This document shows, one piece after another, positions 16,923-26,968 of a stretch of DNA of 64,000 bases (its first letter is position 1; each line of letters begins with the position of its first letter). The stretch comes from Pseudomonas sp. NKUCC02_KPG. Lineage in GTDB: Bacteria > Pseudomonadota > Gammaproteobacteria > Pseudomonadales > Pseudomonadaceae. The stretch is from NCBI RefSeq assembly GCF_019345465.1, contig NZ_JAHKRC010000004.1, positions 287,701-351,700 on the forward strand. The letters run 5' to 3'. The position numbers and the translations under genes are program-made. Under the pieces are notes generated by a model, which was given only the letters and a program-made list of their open reading frames with translations, was not told the DNA's origin and did no database searches.

Positions 16923-17440
16923 CTCGCTCACTGCTGGTGATGTTTATCGCCGGGATGGCGCTACAGGGCTGTGCCGACTCCCTGCCTGACCGCCTCGGCG
17001 CGCCAATCGAGGGCTATAGCCATACCTCGGCGGCGATCAACCGGTTTTCGGTCAATGGCAATGGCGGGCCCAATCTGGCGCCCTACGGATACGGCGGCGG
17101 CCAAATGTGCTGCGCCACGCTTCCCGTGAAATGGCACCCCGGCTTGACCGTGGTGGTCGAGTGGGAAAAAGACCCTGATCCGTATGATTCCGCCAACTGG
17201 CCCAAGCCCCGCTATTCCGATGCCTGGTTCAAAGCCGCTCGAGAGAAAGAAGCTCAATACACCCGCCATCGTGCCGTTGTAGCAGTGGCGCCGTATGAGG
17301 AGTTGGGGCTTGTAAACGTGCATTTCTTACCATGTAACCAAGTTGCGGTATCAGCTGGAGCGACCTATCCCGGCCGGCCGGATTATCCGTTTCATTACCC
17401 TCAAAAAATGCAGGAGCCTGCCACATGTGCGAAACCATGA
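16907..17440 (+). CDS. Tle1 immunity lipoprotein (Tli1-like, DUF3304), copy 2
   Basis: 177-residue paralogue of the preceding gene. Lipobox ALQGC. After the shared N-terminal half it diverges (PYDSANWPKPRYSDAWFKAAREK), then converges again on YTRHRAVVAVAPYEELG and the C-terminal QKMQEPATC. The junction sequences in front of this gene and in front of tle1 are also near copies (TGCAGGAGC..GCCACATGT.CGAAACCATGA), so the duplicated unit included the ribosome site. ATG at 16907 or 16919 is possible; AGGAG spacing favours 16907. The diverged middle may set specificity for different effectors. Confidence 0.88.
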   Translation: MSETMTRSLLVMFIAGMALQGCADSLPDRLGAPIEGYSHTSAAINRFSVNGNGGPNLAPYGYGGGQMCCATLPVKWHPGLTVVVEWEKDPDPYDSANWPKPRYSDAWFKAAREKEAQYTRHRAVVAVAPYEELGLVNVHFLPCNQVAVSAGATYPGRPDYPFHYPQKMQEPATCAKP

Positions 17441-19998
17441 AACCGCGCCCCAAAAGATCCACTGGCGAATTTCTCAGCCTGACCCCCGACTTCAAAATGG
17501 GCGGGCTTCTCCCGCAAACAGCGGGAGATGTGCTTTTCAATTATCGAAAGCAACAGCAAGCCTTCGACCCGTTCGAACAACAAGCAATGGACGCTGCTCA
17601 TGCAGCCGGATGGGCTTACGCGGGCCGGCCCTGTATGCAAATCGTGACGATCACCCTTTGCTTTGACGGCACCAACAACCATGAACCGACGGACAACCTG
17701 GCTTTACCTTCGACCACTACCAATGTGGCACGTCTGTTTCATGCGAGCTTGGGAGACTCTGAACATGAAGCCGAGCAGAGAGAGGGTTTTTATCGCTATT
17801 ACATGCAAGGCGTCGGCACCGAGTTCAAGGAAATAGGCGAATTCAAACCGGATAGCCAAGGTTTGACGATGTCGACAGGCGGCGAGAACCGGATCAACTG
17901 GGGGCTGACCCGTTTGATAGATGCACTGAAAAAAGCGTGCAATCAAAAGCCTCCGACCATGTCCGAAAGCTACGCCCTCGTACAAAAAATGGGCACCAGT
18001 CTCACCGAAGATATGCTCGCAGCTTCGGTCTTCAAAAACAGCTATACCCGCCGCCAAGAAGTACTGGCCCAGCCCCTGGCCGAACTCAAAGCCCAGATCG
18101 ACGCTGCCCATGCCGGCAAGACCATCCCGACCATCAAGGCTGTACGCCTGTTCGTGTACGGCTTTTCACGGGGCGCCGCCCAGGCTCGGGCATTTGCCAA
18201 CTGGCTGGAAGCCCTGACCAAGGTCGAAGTGGAAGGCACCACCTGCTACCTGTTTGCCGGGCTGCCGATCAAGATTGTGTTCATGGGGCTGTTCGACACC
18301 GTGGCCTCAGTGGGTATCCCCTATCTGGCGCCATTTGCCGCAGGCCACATGGGCTGGGCCGACGGCACCCTGCGCCTGTCCGACTCCGAAGAATTTCTGG
18401 AGCGCTGCGTGCATATGGTGGCAGCCCACGAGCAGCGCAGTTGCTTCCCCCTGGACTCGATCCGGCGCCAGGCCAACCCCGACGATCCGGACTGCCTGTC
18501 CACCTATCGCAGCGGCACCAGGGAATACATCTACCCCGGCATGCACTCCGACGTTGGCGGCGGTTATCCGCCCGGCGATCAAGGCAAAGCTGCAGCAGGT
18601 GGAAAAGAGGTGCTATCGCAAATTGCCCTGCACCATATGTATGACGAAGCCTACAAAGTTGGCGCGCCGTTGCAGGCACCTCCAGAAGCTTTCAACATGG
18701 CATTGAAACATGATCGACCTTGGCTGGTGATGAGCGACTCAACGTCTATCGAATTCCAGGTCGACCCCACCTTGATCGAACGTTTCAACACCTGGCTTGA
18801 CAATATGGACAACGGCCCGCTGGAAGAGGTCATGGCCCGCGAGGCCGGAGTGATTACCGGTTGGCGCATCAGCCGTTACGCCATGAACTGGATCAAGTGG
18901 ACGAGTCTCAATCGGCGGGTGCTGCAAAACGGCCCCGCGAGCGATATGAACGGCGACGAAGTCGACGCGTTCGAGGCCCTGCACGCCATGCAGCTCGAAG
19001 AAGATGCCGCCATGCGCGCTGGCTCTAAAGCGCCGGTCTGGTCCGAAGCCGAACTGGCGTCGCAAAAAAAACATCAAGCCACAAAAGAGGCTTATGAAAA
19101 GCGCACCGGCACCCAACCTGCCGCCTCGTTCAACACCAGCAAAGTGTTCGAGCCCAACCTGGATTATCGCCAGTTGCGCAACGCCATGGCCGACTTTCGG
19201 CGCGACTACGTGCCGGAGTGGAACCTGACCTTGAGCGAGATGATCAGCTTTGGCACCCTCGCCAACACCCTGGTGGGCGGGCTGGTGTATATGACCAACG
19301 GCCAGGATGAGGCCGAGCACTATGCCAAACTGCGCCAGGCCGGTGAAGAGAATTACGCCCTGCTGTTCGGCGCCAACGGCAAGCCGGTGAACGACAAAGC
19401 CTGGGCGATCGTGGGCCTGTTTGACGAGCATGTGCATGATTCCCGCGCCTGGTTCATGAACGCGGCCTTGAACGAGCGGGAGGTGTTCAGCGACTACTTT
19501 CGGTACCGCGGGATCTTCTTCGACACTCAATCCAACAACGAACTGTCGCTGCTGGTGAACTTTGGGCGCGTGGTGGGCGTGGCCCTGGCGGTGGCCAGTG
19601 TCGGCCTGACGATCAGGCGCCAGAACCCGCGTTATCTGGTGGGGCTGATTCTGCCAAGCCTGGGCACCCCGGTGCTTCGCGGCAAGGTGGAGTTCCCGTT
19701 TATCAATGCGTTTGACACCGTGACCCGCCTGTCACTGCCGATGATCGAAAACATAGAAACCGTATGCGCCTTTACCAAAAACACCGGCGACGCGGTGAAA
19801 GCGGCCCAGGCGCTGCCCGTGCCACCTGCATTGACCGAAAAAACCGCCACTACGGATAATTTGATTTCGATCCTCAAGGCCGCGCAAGCACTTGAAGCCA
19901 ACAACCTGCTGGAACACGCGCTGCAAACACAAACGCCCCAGGCTGAGCCAACCAGGGGCTGGCTGGATCAGGCAAAGGGCGTGGCGGGAAGCTTCTAA
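17425..19998 (+). CDS. tle1: Tle1-family T6SS phospholipase effector (DUF2235)
   Basis: 857-residue lipase effector that attacks phospholipids of rival cells. The N-terminal third holds the DUF2235 alpha/beta-hydrolase domain: ITLCFDGTNN near residue 75, nucleophile elbow GFSRG with Ser248, and the Asp/His segment PGMHSDVGGGYPPG. The rest is helical with a hydrophobic stretch near the C-terminus (VVGVALAVASVGL), as in PA3290 Tle1. ATG at 17425 overlaps the immunity gene stop by 16 bases, giving tight coupling of toxin to antidote. No signal peptide, as expected for T6SS cargo. Last gene of the operon. Confidence 0.92.
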   Translation: MCETMKPRPKRSTGEFLSLTPDFKMGGLLPQTAGDVLFNYRKQQQAFDPFEQQAMDAAHAAGWAYAGRPCMQIVTITLCFDGTNNHEPTDNLALPSTTTNVARLFHASLGDSEHEAEQREGFYRYYMQGVGTEFKEIGEFKPDSQGLTMSTGGENRINWGLTRLIDALKKACNQKPPTMSESYALVQKMGTSLTEDMLAASVFKNSYTRRQEVLAQPLAELKAQIDAAHAGKTIPTIKAVRLFVYGFSRGAAQARAFANWLEALTKVEVEGTTCYLFAGLPIKIVFMGLFDTVASVGIPYLAPFAAGHMGWADGTLRLSDSEEFLERCVHMVAAHEQRSCFPLDSIRRQANPDDPDCLSTYRSGTREYIYPGMHSDVGGGYPPGDQGKAAAGGKEVLSQIALHHMYDEAYKVGAPLQAPPEAFNMALKHDRPWLVMSDSTSIEFQVDPTLIERFNTWLDNMDNGPLEEVMAREAGVITGWRISRYAMNWIKWTSLNRRVLQNGPASDMNGDEVDAFEALHAMQLEEDAAMRAGSKAPVWSEAELASQKKHQATKEAYEKRTGTQPAASFNTSKVFEPNLDYRQLRNAMADFRRDYVPEWNLTLSEMISFGTLANTLVGGLVYMTNGQDEAEHYAKLRQAGEENYALLFGANGKPVNDKAWAIVGLFDEHVHDSRAWFMNAALNEREVFSDYFRYRGIFFDTQSNNELSLLVNFGRVVGVALAVASVGLTIRRQNPRYLVGLILPSLGTPVLRGKVEFPFINAFDTVTRLSLPMIENIETVCAFTKNTGDAVKAAQALPVPPALTEKTATTDNLISILKAAQALEANNLLEHALQTQTPQAEPTRGWLDQAKGVAGSF

Positions 19999-20075
19999 CT
20001 GGAATGCTCACATAGGTCGTGACAAGCACCCCGCAGGCGCCGCACAAAGCCACACCTACGGGGTAAACGCTGCAC

Positions 20076-21059
<984 letters not shown>

Positions 21060-21163
21060 TCAAAGCTGATAGACGCCAAGGGTATCGGCGGCGATATATA
21101 ACTATATGGAAGGTTGGAATAAGAAATCTAGAACTTTTTATCGTTTTTATCGATTCATCAGCC

Positions 21164-21664
21164 TTACACATCAGCGCTGCGCCGACGCTGTGTCAGCGGC
21201 ACCAGATACACCGGCATCTGCGCCAGCTCGATCACCCTGGTTGCGGTTCGCCCCAAATGCGACTCGCCCCCCGTGGGCTGGGCGTGACTGCCCAGGATCA
21301 GCAGATCTACGCACAACTTTTTCGACTGCTCCAGAATGACCTGTGAGGGTTCACCCTGAATAACCTTGACCGAGCGAATCAGGGCCAGTTCCAACTCCCA
21401 CCCTGCCAACTCCTCACGAAGATTCTCAAGGACACGCAATTCAATATTCGACAGCATGGTGTGCATGCCCTGGCGGTGCAGTTCGTTCAACGCATGCTCA
21501 TCGAGATAACTCTGCAGGACTGACTCGGCAAACAGCCCCATGGGTTCGACTACATGCACCACAAACAGATCGGCGCCGAAGCTGCGGGCAAGCCCCAGCG
21601 CATGCTGCATTACAACGGGCGCATAAACGCCGAGGTCAGTGGCATAGAGAATTGAGCGAATCAT
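21164..21664 (-). CDS. Universal stress protein (UspA family)
   Basis: 166-residue single-domain Usp. It begins IRSILYATDLGVYAPVVMQHA, the typical first strand and helix, and ends VIELAQMPVYLVP, the typical last strand. The ligand loop LILGSHAQPTGGESHLGRTATRV resembles the ATP-binding glycine loop of the family. Role: general stress survival, mechanism poorly defined. Stands alone between cysB and the 5'-nucleotidase gene. Confidence 0.92.
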   Translation of the reverse strand: MIRSILYATDLGVYAPVVMQHALGLARSFGADLFVVHVVEPMGLFAESVLQSYLDEHALNELHRQGMHTMLSNIELRVLENLREELAGWELELALIRSVKVIQGEPSQVILEQSKKLCVDLLILGSHAQPTGGESHLGRTATRVIELAQMPVYLVPLTQRRRSADV

Positions 21665-21756
21665 GCGACCTTCCCGACAGCTTTGATGAACGAGGTAGAT
21701 TCAGCTTAGCAGCGCCCGGACAACTACGAAGCCCCCTCGACCACCTGCATGCAGGC

Positions 21757-22674
21757 TTACTCGGGCACCGAATCCCGGGATTCATTGCTGATGCCGTGTG
21801 GAACATGACCGGTAGCGACAACCTGGCGCGCCCTTTCGCAATGACCCGCCTGATCATCAAAAAACACATCGGCAGCAAAGGCCTCCAGAAACGCCGACTT
21901 GTCCAGTCCTCCGAGAAACAGCGACTCGTCCAGGCGAATATCCCAATCGCGCAGCGTACGGATCACCCGCTCATGGGCTGGGGCCGACCGTGCGGTGACC
22001 AGAGCGGTACGAATCGGGCAGGCGTCATCAGGAAACTCGCGCTGCAGCAGGTTCAGCGCCTCCAGGAAACCCTTGAACGGCCCGCCACGCAGCGGGTTGC
22101 GGGCAGATTCGCGTTCAAGAGACTGAAAAGCCTCCAGGCCACCGGACTGGAAAACCCGCTCCGATTCATCGGAAAACAGCACCGCGTCACCGTCGAAGGC
22201 AATGCGCAACTCGTTGCTCTCGGCCCGCAGTGCACCCCCCGACAGGATGGTCGCCGCCGCAAAACCTGCATCCAGTGCACTGCGCACATCCTCGGCATGG
22301 GTCGACAAAAACAGGTCACAGCCAAAGGCATTGAGGTACGGATGGGGATTGCGCCCGCCGCTGAAGGTTGCACGGGAAATATCCAGGCCGTAATGCTGGA
22401 TGGAATTGAATACCCGCAACCCGGTATCGGCACTGTTGCGTGATACCAGCACCACCTCGACCCGGTCACGCCCAAGGCTTGCGTTGAAACTGAGGAGCTT
22501 TTTGACCAGCGCGAAGGCATCCCCCGGCGCCAGTACTTCATCTTCATGCTCGATCTGGTATTGCCGGTAGGCCTCGATCCCCTTGTTCAGATACACCTGA
22601 TGGCTATCACTCAAATCGAACAGGGCCCGAGAAGAAATGGCCAGCACCAGCTTGCCCTTTAAGCCTTTGCTCAT
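21757..22674 (-). CDS. Cytosolic 5'-nucleotidase (NT5C1-like)
   Basis: 305 residues. The family dephosphorylates nucleoside 5'-monophosphates. Motifs: LVLAISSRALFDLSDSH near the N-terminus, VVLVSRNSADTGLRVF, LRIAFDGDAVLFSDE (HAD-like aspartates), and LGGLDKSAFLEAFAADVFFDDQ near the C-terminus, which fits the HAD-related 5'-nucleotidase family. ATG at 22674 has GGAGGCAAC upstream. It probably follows the thioredoxin-like gene in one transcript, 38 bases apart. Confidence 0.88.
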   Translation of the reverse strand: MSKGLKGKLVLAISSRALFDLSDSHQVYLNKGIEAYRQYQIEHEDEVLAPGDAFALVKKLLSFNASLGRDRVEVVLVSRNSADTGLRVFNSIQHYGLDISRATFSGGRNPHPYLNAFGCDLFLSTHAEDVRSALDAGFAAATILSGGALRAESNELRIAFDGDAVLFSDESERVFQSGGLEAFQSLERESARNPLRGGPFKGFLEALNLLQREFPDDACPIRTALVTARSAPAHERVIRTLRDWDIRLDESLFLGGLDKSAFLEAFAADVFFDDQAGHCERARQVVATGHVPHGISNESRDSVPE

Positions 22675-22712
22675 GTTGCCTCCACAGGTTTCAAGCGGAT
22701 TCGGACACCGCT

Positions 22713-23057
22713 TCACGGTAGCTCGTCAGGCTCATGCATCAAGGCGAGTCGAATATGGTGCGCCAGTTCGCCCTCACTCAGGCGGGACTTCAACTCACCG
22801 TAGAAGGCCCCGTCGTGCACCACAAACAGGGTGGGCAAATGAAAAATCTCGTAACGTTCGACCAGACCACCATTGTCACCGGCATCGATCCAGCACAACC
22901 GGTCAACGGGCAACTGCATAGCGGGCAACATGCGCCGCGCAGTACGGCAGGCCGAACAACCCGCGCTGGTGAAGATCACCAGTGAAGTCCCGGGCAACGC
23001 CAGCAGGCGCTGATCGGCATCAAAGTCTGTCAGTTCCATTTCAGTCACTATACTCAA
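22713..23057 (-). CDS. Thioredoxin-like protein with CSAC active site
   Basis: About 108-114 residues, thioredoxin fold: LVIFTSAGCSACRTARRMLP carries a CxxC (CSAC) instead of thioredoxin's CGPC, and IFHLPTLFVVHDG supplies the cis-proline strand. It is likely a cytoplasmic thiol oxidoreductase. The start is uncertain: TTG at 23057 gives the longest frame, but the ATG at 23039 is equally plausible since no clear ribosome site marks either. Upstream of the 5'-nucleotidase and divergent from the PilZ-like gene. Confidence 0.82.
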   Translation of the reverse strand: MSIVTEMELTDFDADQRLLALPGTSLVIFTSAGCSACRTARRMLPAMQLPVDRLCWIDAGDNGGLVERYEIFHLPTLFVVHDGAFYGELKSRLSEGELAHHIRLALMHEPDELP

Positions 23058-23096
23058 AAGACAATACTAATTTGATGGCACTTGGAGTCAGCTTTC

Positions 23097-23543
23097 ATGG
23101 GTCGTTTTTTACCTCACCCTGACGATATTCCCGTTGAGATAACGCGACGCAAACAACCTTCACTTTCGCGCCACAAGCTGCACTCTATCAGCCTCGCAGG
23201 CGTGTCGTGCAACACCGATAGAGCCTGGCGACGGGGTACCGCCGTCGACATGTACATGCCCACCCTGGGGGAAAGCGCACACTATCCGGGCTATATAGCC
23301 TGGTGCGAGAAACACCTGGACGGCTATCGCATCGGGGTGGCCCTGATCGACGAACAAGCGCTGTTCGGGGCGCGCATGGGCGAACAGATCTGCCAGATCG
23401 AGCACTACTCCCGCCTCCAGCAACAACAGAGTTCATGTCCGCAAGACCTGGAAGCCCTTGCCCTGGAATGGGTCAGCCACCACGCCGTAGAGTTCTCTCA
23501 GGCAACCCTGGATCACGCAATGGCGCAGGCGGTACTGGATTAA
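23097..23543 (+). CDS. PilZ-like domain protein
   Basis: 148 residues. ITRRKQPSLSRHKLHSISLAGVSC resembles the start of a PilZ domain, where an RxxxR motif is followed by (D/N)xSxxG; here the first position is Ser (SISLAG), so c-di-GMP binding is doubtful. The middle, GTAVDMYMPTLGESAHYPGYIAWCEK, fits the PilZ beta-barrel. ATG at 23097 is preceded by TTGGAG. It lies 131 bases upstream of DAHP synthase. The function is unknown; the domain call is from motif reading only. Confidence 0.72.
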   Translation: MGRFLPHPDDIPVEITRRKQPSLSRHKLHSISLAGVSCNTDRAWRRGTAVDMYMPTLGESAHYPGYIAWCEKHLDGYRIGVALIDEQALFGARMGEQICQIEHYSRLQQQQSSCPQDLEALALEWVSHHAVEFSQATLDHAMAQAVLD

Positions 23544-23674
23544 AGCTGTGCCTGCCCATTGTCGACTTACCGGATAACGCGTTAAGGTTCGGCTCCCCGA
23601 TGCGCTCAATCAAGCTGTGCTCCGCCGCACGGGGATCGCTGGCGGCCGGCACCCGTGACCTGACGAGTAACACG

Positions 23675-24751
23675 ATGGCTGATTTACCGATCGACGACCT
23701 AAACGTTGCCTCCAACGAAACCCTGATCACACCTGAACAGCTCAAGCGCGAAATGCCTTTGCGTGAAACGGCTCTGCAGACGGTGACCAAAGGGCGTGAG
23801 GTGATTCGCAACATCCTGGATGGCACTGACCATCGACTGTTCGTTGTCATCGGGCCTTGCTCGATCCACGATATCAAGGCTGCCCACGAGTATGCCGAGC
23901 GTCTGAAAGTGCTCGCCGCAGAAGTCAGCGATACGCTGTATCTGGTCATGCGCGTTTATTTTGAAAAGCCACGCACCACTGTAGGCTGGAAAGGTCTGAT
24001 CAACGACCCGTACCTGGACGACTCGTTCAAGATCGAAGACGGCCTGCACATCGGCCGCAAGCTGCTGCTGGACCTGGCTGAAATGGGCCTGCCAACGGCC
24101 ACTGAAGCCCTTGATCCGATCTCCCCGCAGTACCTGCAGGACCTGATCAGCTGGTCGGCCATTGGCGCACGCACCACCGAATCCCAGACCCACCGCGAAA
24201 TGGCCTCTGGCCTGTCTTCGTCGGTAGGCTTCAAAAACGGCACCGATGGCGGCCTGACCGTTGCCATCAACGCCCTGCAGTCGGTCTCCAGCCCCCATCG
24301 TTTCCTGGGTATCAACCAGGAAGGCGGCGTGTCGATCGTTACCACCAAGGGTAACGCCTACGGCCACGTGGTATTGCGCGGTGGCAACGGCAAGCCGAAC
24401 TATGATTCGGTCAGCGTTGCGCTCTGCGAGCAGGCACTGAACAAGGCGAAAATCCGCCCGAACATCATGGTCGACTGCAGCCACGCCAACTCCAACAAAG
24501 ACCCGGCACTGCAACCGCTGGTAATGGAGAACGTGGCCAACCAGATCGTCGAGGGCAACCAGTCGATTATCGGCCTGATGGTTGAAAGTCACTTGAACTG
24601 GGGCTGCCAGGCAATCCCTAAAAACCTGGAAGACTTGCAGTACGGCGTGTCGATTACCGACGCCTGCATCGACTGGGCGTCCACCGAGAGCACCCTGCGC
24701 AGCATGCGCGCCAAGCTCAAGGATGTACTGCCCAAGCGTGATCGCGGCTAA
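23675..24751 (+). CDS. 3-deoxy-7-phosphoheptulonate (DAHP) synthase, class I
   Basis: 358-residue cytoplasmic enzyme for the first step of the shikimate pathway: phosphoenolpyruvate plus erythrose 4-phosphate. Family motifs are VVIGPCSIHD, RVYFEKPRTTVGWKG, GARTTESQTHRE, SSVGFKNGTDG, and VDCSHANSNK with metal-binding His. It is the AroF/AroG/AroH type; which feedback inhibitor applies cannot be told here, so no symbol is given. The frame is open 124 codons further upstream, but MADLPIDDLNV at 23675 is the sensible start. A REP-like hairpin follows and may end transcription. Confidence 0.95.
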   Translation: MADLPIDDLNVASNETLITPEQLKREMPLRETALQTVTKGREVIRNILDGTDHRLFVVIGPCSIHDIKAAHEYAERLKVLAAEVSDTLYLVMRVYFEKPRTTVGWKGLINDPYLDDSFKIEDGLHIGRKLLLDLAEMGLPTATEALDPISPQYLQDLISWSAIGARTTESQTHREMASGLSSSVGFKNGTDGGLTVAINALQSVSSPHRFLGINQEGGVSIVTTKGNAYGHVVLRGGNGKPNYDSVSVALCEQALNKAKIRPNIMVDCSHANSNKDPALQPLVMENVANQIVEGNQSIIGLMVESHLNWGCQAIPKNLEDLQYGVSITDACIDWASTESTLRSMRAKLKDVLPKRDRG

Positions 24752-24764
24752 AGCGCACTGACAG

Positions 24765-24790
24765 GTGGGAGCGGGCTTGCCCGCTCCCAC
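24765..24790. terminator. REP-derived perfect hairpin
   Basis: GTGGGAGCGGGC, a short loop and GCCCGCTCCCAC form one compact 26-base hairpin between the convergent DAHP synthase and LysR genes. It is a solo REP arm folded on itself and a plausible bidirectional terminator. Confidence 0.65.
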
Positions 24791-24802
24791 GTTGGTTTCA
24801 GG

Positions 24803-25738
24803 TTATGTGTTCTCCAGCAACCGCTGACTCGCCACTCTCTGTTCCCGCCCCTTGGCCACCATCCAGCGATGAAAGTCGCGACAGTGCGCCTTGTCAAAAG
24901 CCCCCTTTGCACCCACCAGAAAATACGCCGAAGGCAAGGGCAAGCCGTGGGCGAACGGCATGATCAGGCGCCCTTGCGCCAACGCATCAGCCACCATCGA
25001 ATACTGCGCCAGCACCACGCCCTGCCCCGCCAGCGCCGCATGGATCGCCATGGACGACAGTGAATAGACCCGATAACCATCACGCAGGCCTTCACAGTCC
25101 ACCTGCCGGTCCTTGAACCAGTCGCGCCAGGACGGTGGCGACGCAAACTTGGGCAACCAGTCAATCGACATCAAGGGATACGCCAACAAGTCCTTGGGAC
25201 TATTGAGCGCAGCGTCGGCGCGTAATAACTGCGGGCTCAGCACGGGCACCACGCAATCGCGGTACAGCTCGATAGCGTTTTCGCCCGCCACGTAATCGCC
25301 GTAGGTGAAACGAAAGTCGATGTCATACCCCTCAGTCGAGGGCTCGGCATGGCTGGCGTCGAGAAACACATTGAGCTGCGGATGCTCGTCCTGCCAGGCA
25401 TAGACGTGGGGTGCCAGCCACTCCGAGAGCAACGACGGCAAAGCACTGATGCGCAGGTTGCTGGCATTTTTCGAGCGTTCGACCTCGGTCTGGGCAACGC
25501 GCAGACTTTCAAAAGCCGCAGCACAACTCTCGTGGTAACGCTGACCGGCAACGGTCAGGCGGATGCGCTTGCCGACCTTGTGGGTCAGGCTCAAACCCAG
25601 AGTGTCTTCCAGCAGCTTCATCTGCTGGCTCACCGCTCCTGCCGAAATCCCGAGGCGCCTGGCCGCCTCAACAATCCCGCCGAAACGTCCAACGGCTTCA
25701 AAAACCTGCAGGGCACGCAGGGAAGGCAAGCTGTTCAT
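24803..25738 (-). CDS. LysR-type regulator (GcvA-like)
   Basis: 311 residues. N-terminal winged HTH: PSLRALQVFEAVGRFGG, then EAARRLGISAGAVSQQMKLLEDTLG. The C-terminal effector domain contains the YDIDFRFTYGDYVAGEN segment common in GcvA-type regulators. ATG at 25738 has CAGGAGATGCTG upstream. It is transcribed divergently from the amino-acid-type ABC importer and is the likely regulator of that cluster; the TATTCTGGTCT motif in the shared intergenic region (25832-25842) recurs in front of the Rieske gene. Confidence 0.9.
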   Translation of the reverse strand: MNSLPSLRALQVFEAVGRFGGIVEAARRLGISAGAVSQQMKLLEDTLGLSLTHKVGKRIRLTVAGQRYHESCAAAFESLRVAQTEVERSKNASNLRISALPSLLSEWLAPHVYAWQDEHPQLNVFLDASHAEPSTEGYDIDFRFTYGDYVAGENAIELYRDCVVPVLSPQLLRADAALNSPKDLLAYPLMSIDWLPKFASPPSWRDWFKDRQVDCEGLRDGYRVYSLSSMAIHAALAGQGVVLAQYSMVADALAQGRLIMPFAHGLPLPSAYFLVGAKGAFDKAHCRDFHRWMVAKGREQRVASQRLLENT

Positions 25739-26086
25739 CAGCATCTCCTGAGGCAAATCGACGGGTTGATACTTTAGCTCAGCTATAGGAAGCCGCAGCT
25801 TTCACCCTCTTTTAGAAAAATGAAAGCCTCGTATTCTGGTCTTGCCACCCCCGCAGCAGAACGAGGAAATTTCCCACACGAATGTAACTCTACGTAACGA
25901 CACACCGTTGTTGAGTGACATGTCCCGTGCATTCCTGGCCCTAGCCTATCCAGGCAACTGCTCTGGCACGCCATCCAGCGGAATTGGCCTGTAAATTGCT
26001 CATCATGTATATACAGGTACGATCAATGCACGACGTATTTGTAGCACGGTCATCACGCCGCCCCCGTCAGACAAAGGAAAATAAAA
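25739..26086. other. 348-bp divergent regulatory region, LysR / ABC importer
   Basis: No gene. TATTCTGGTCT (25832-25842) is shared with 30480-30490. CCTCGT...ACGAGG lies around it as a rough inverted repeat. TTGGCC (25984-25989) and TATATA (26008-26013), 18 bases apart, may be the importer promoter. A+T rises towards the start of the binding-protein gene. Confidence 0.5.
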
Positions 26087-26857
26087 ATGAAAAAACTTGT
26101 CCTCGCAGCTGTCTTAGCCCTGACATCCACCGGCATCCTGGCCAAGGACTTGACCGAGATTCGCTTCGGCGTCGACCCGACCTTCGCACCCTTCGAATCC
26201 AAAAACGAAAAGGGTGAACTGGTGGGTTTTGATATTGATCTGGGCAATGCCATCTGCGCCGAACTCAAGGTCAAGTGCAAATGGGTAGAGACCCCGTTCG
26301 ACAGCAGCATCCCTGCATTGCGGGCGAAGAAATTCGACGCGGTGTTGTCGGCCATGACCGTTAACGAGCAGCGCAAAAAGAACGTCGCGTTCTCGGACCG
26401 TCTCTACAACTCCCCTAACCGATTGATCGCCAAAAAAGACAGCGGCTTGCTGCCGACCCCGGAATCGCTGAAAGGCAAACGCGTGGGCGTCGCCCAAGGC
26501 ACCACTCAAGAGGCTTACGTCAAAGCCATCTGGGCGCCGCAAGGGGTGATCATGGTCACTTACCCCAACCAGGACCTGCTGTATCCCGACCTCGTCAGCG
26601 GCCGGATCGACGCCAGCCTGACCGATGCGGCAGTGGCCGATATCGGCTTCTTGCAAACCAGCAAAAACAACGGCTTCGCCTTCGCCGGCGACGCGGTGTC
26701 CAACATCGAGATCCTCGGCGAAGGCATCGCCATCGGTCTGCGCAAGGACGACCCGGTACTGCTCGAAGCCATCAACCGGGCATTGGCCGCCATGCACCAG
26801 GACGGCACCTACGACACGATCCAGAAAAAGTACTTCACCTTCGACATCTATAACTGA
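26087..26857 (+). CDS. Polar amino-acid-type ABC substrate-binding protein
   Basis: 256-residue periplasmic receptor of the SBP_bac_3 family (HisJ/ArgT/LAO-like). Signal peptide MKKLVLAAVLALTSTGILAK, then IRFGVDPTFAPFESKNEKGE, GFDIDLGNAICAEL, FDAVLSAMTVNEQRK and GVAQGTTQEAYV, the usual ligand-contact regions. The arginine/aspartate ligand residues of amino-acid receptors appear present (SAMT, TDAAVADI). Ligand uncertain: amino acid, opine or amino-acid derivative. First gene of the importer operon and divergent from a LysR gene. Confidence 0.92.
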   Translation: MKKLVLAAVLALTSTGILAKDLTEIRFGVDPTFAPFESKNEKGELVGFDIDLGNAICAELKVKCKWVETPFDSSIPALRAKKFDAVLSAMTVNEQRKKNVAFSDRLYNSPNRLIAKKDSGLLPTPESLKGKRVGVAQGTTQEAYVKAIWAPQGVIMVTYPNQDLLYPDLVSGRIDASLTDAAVADIGFLQTSKNNGFAFAGDAVSNIEILGEGIAIGLRKDDPVLLEAINRALAAMHQDGTYDTIQKKYFTFDIYN

Positions 26858-26968
26858 AGCCCGCGTCTGAACGGCGCCGGATCACCTGCATGCAGGTAAT
26901 CCGGTGCCTTGCAGTTCACTTTCGTGCAACCGGTCTGCGGACCGTCGTTGCCCATGGAGCGACAGAAC

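Noticed and set aside
25984..26217. 77-codon plus-strand frame upstream of and into the binding-protein gene
   Set aside because: It overlaps the signal peptide region of the real receptor gene in another frame and lacks a ribosome site.
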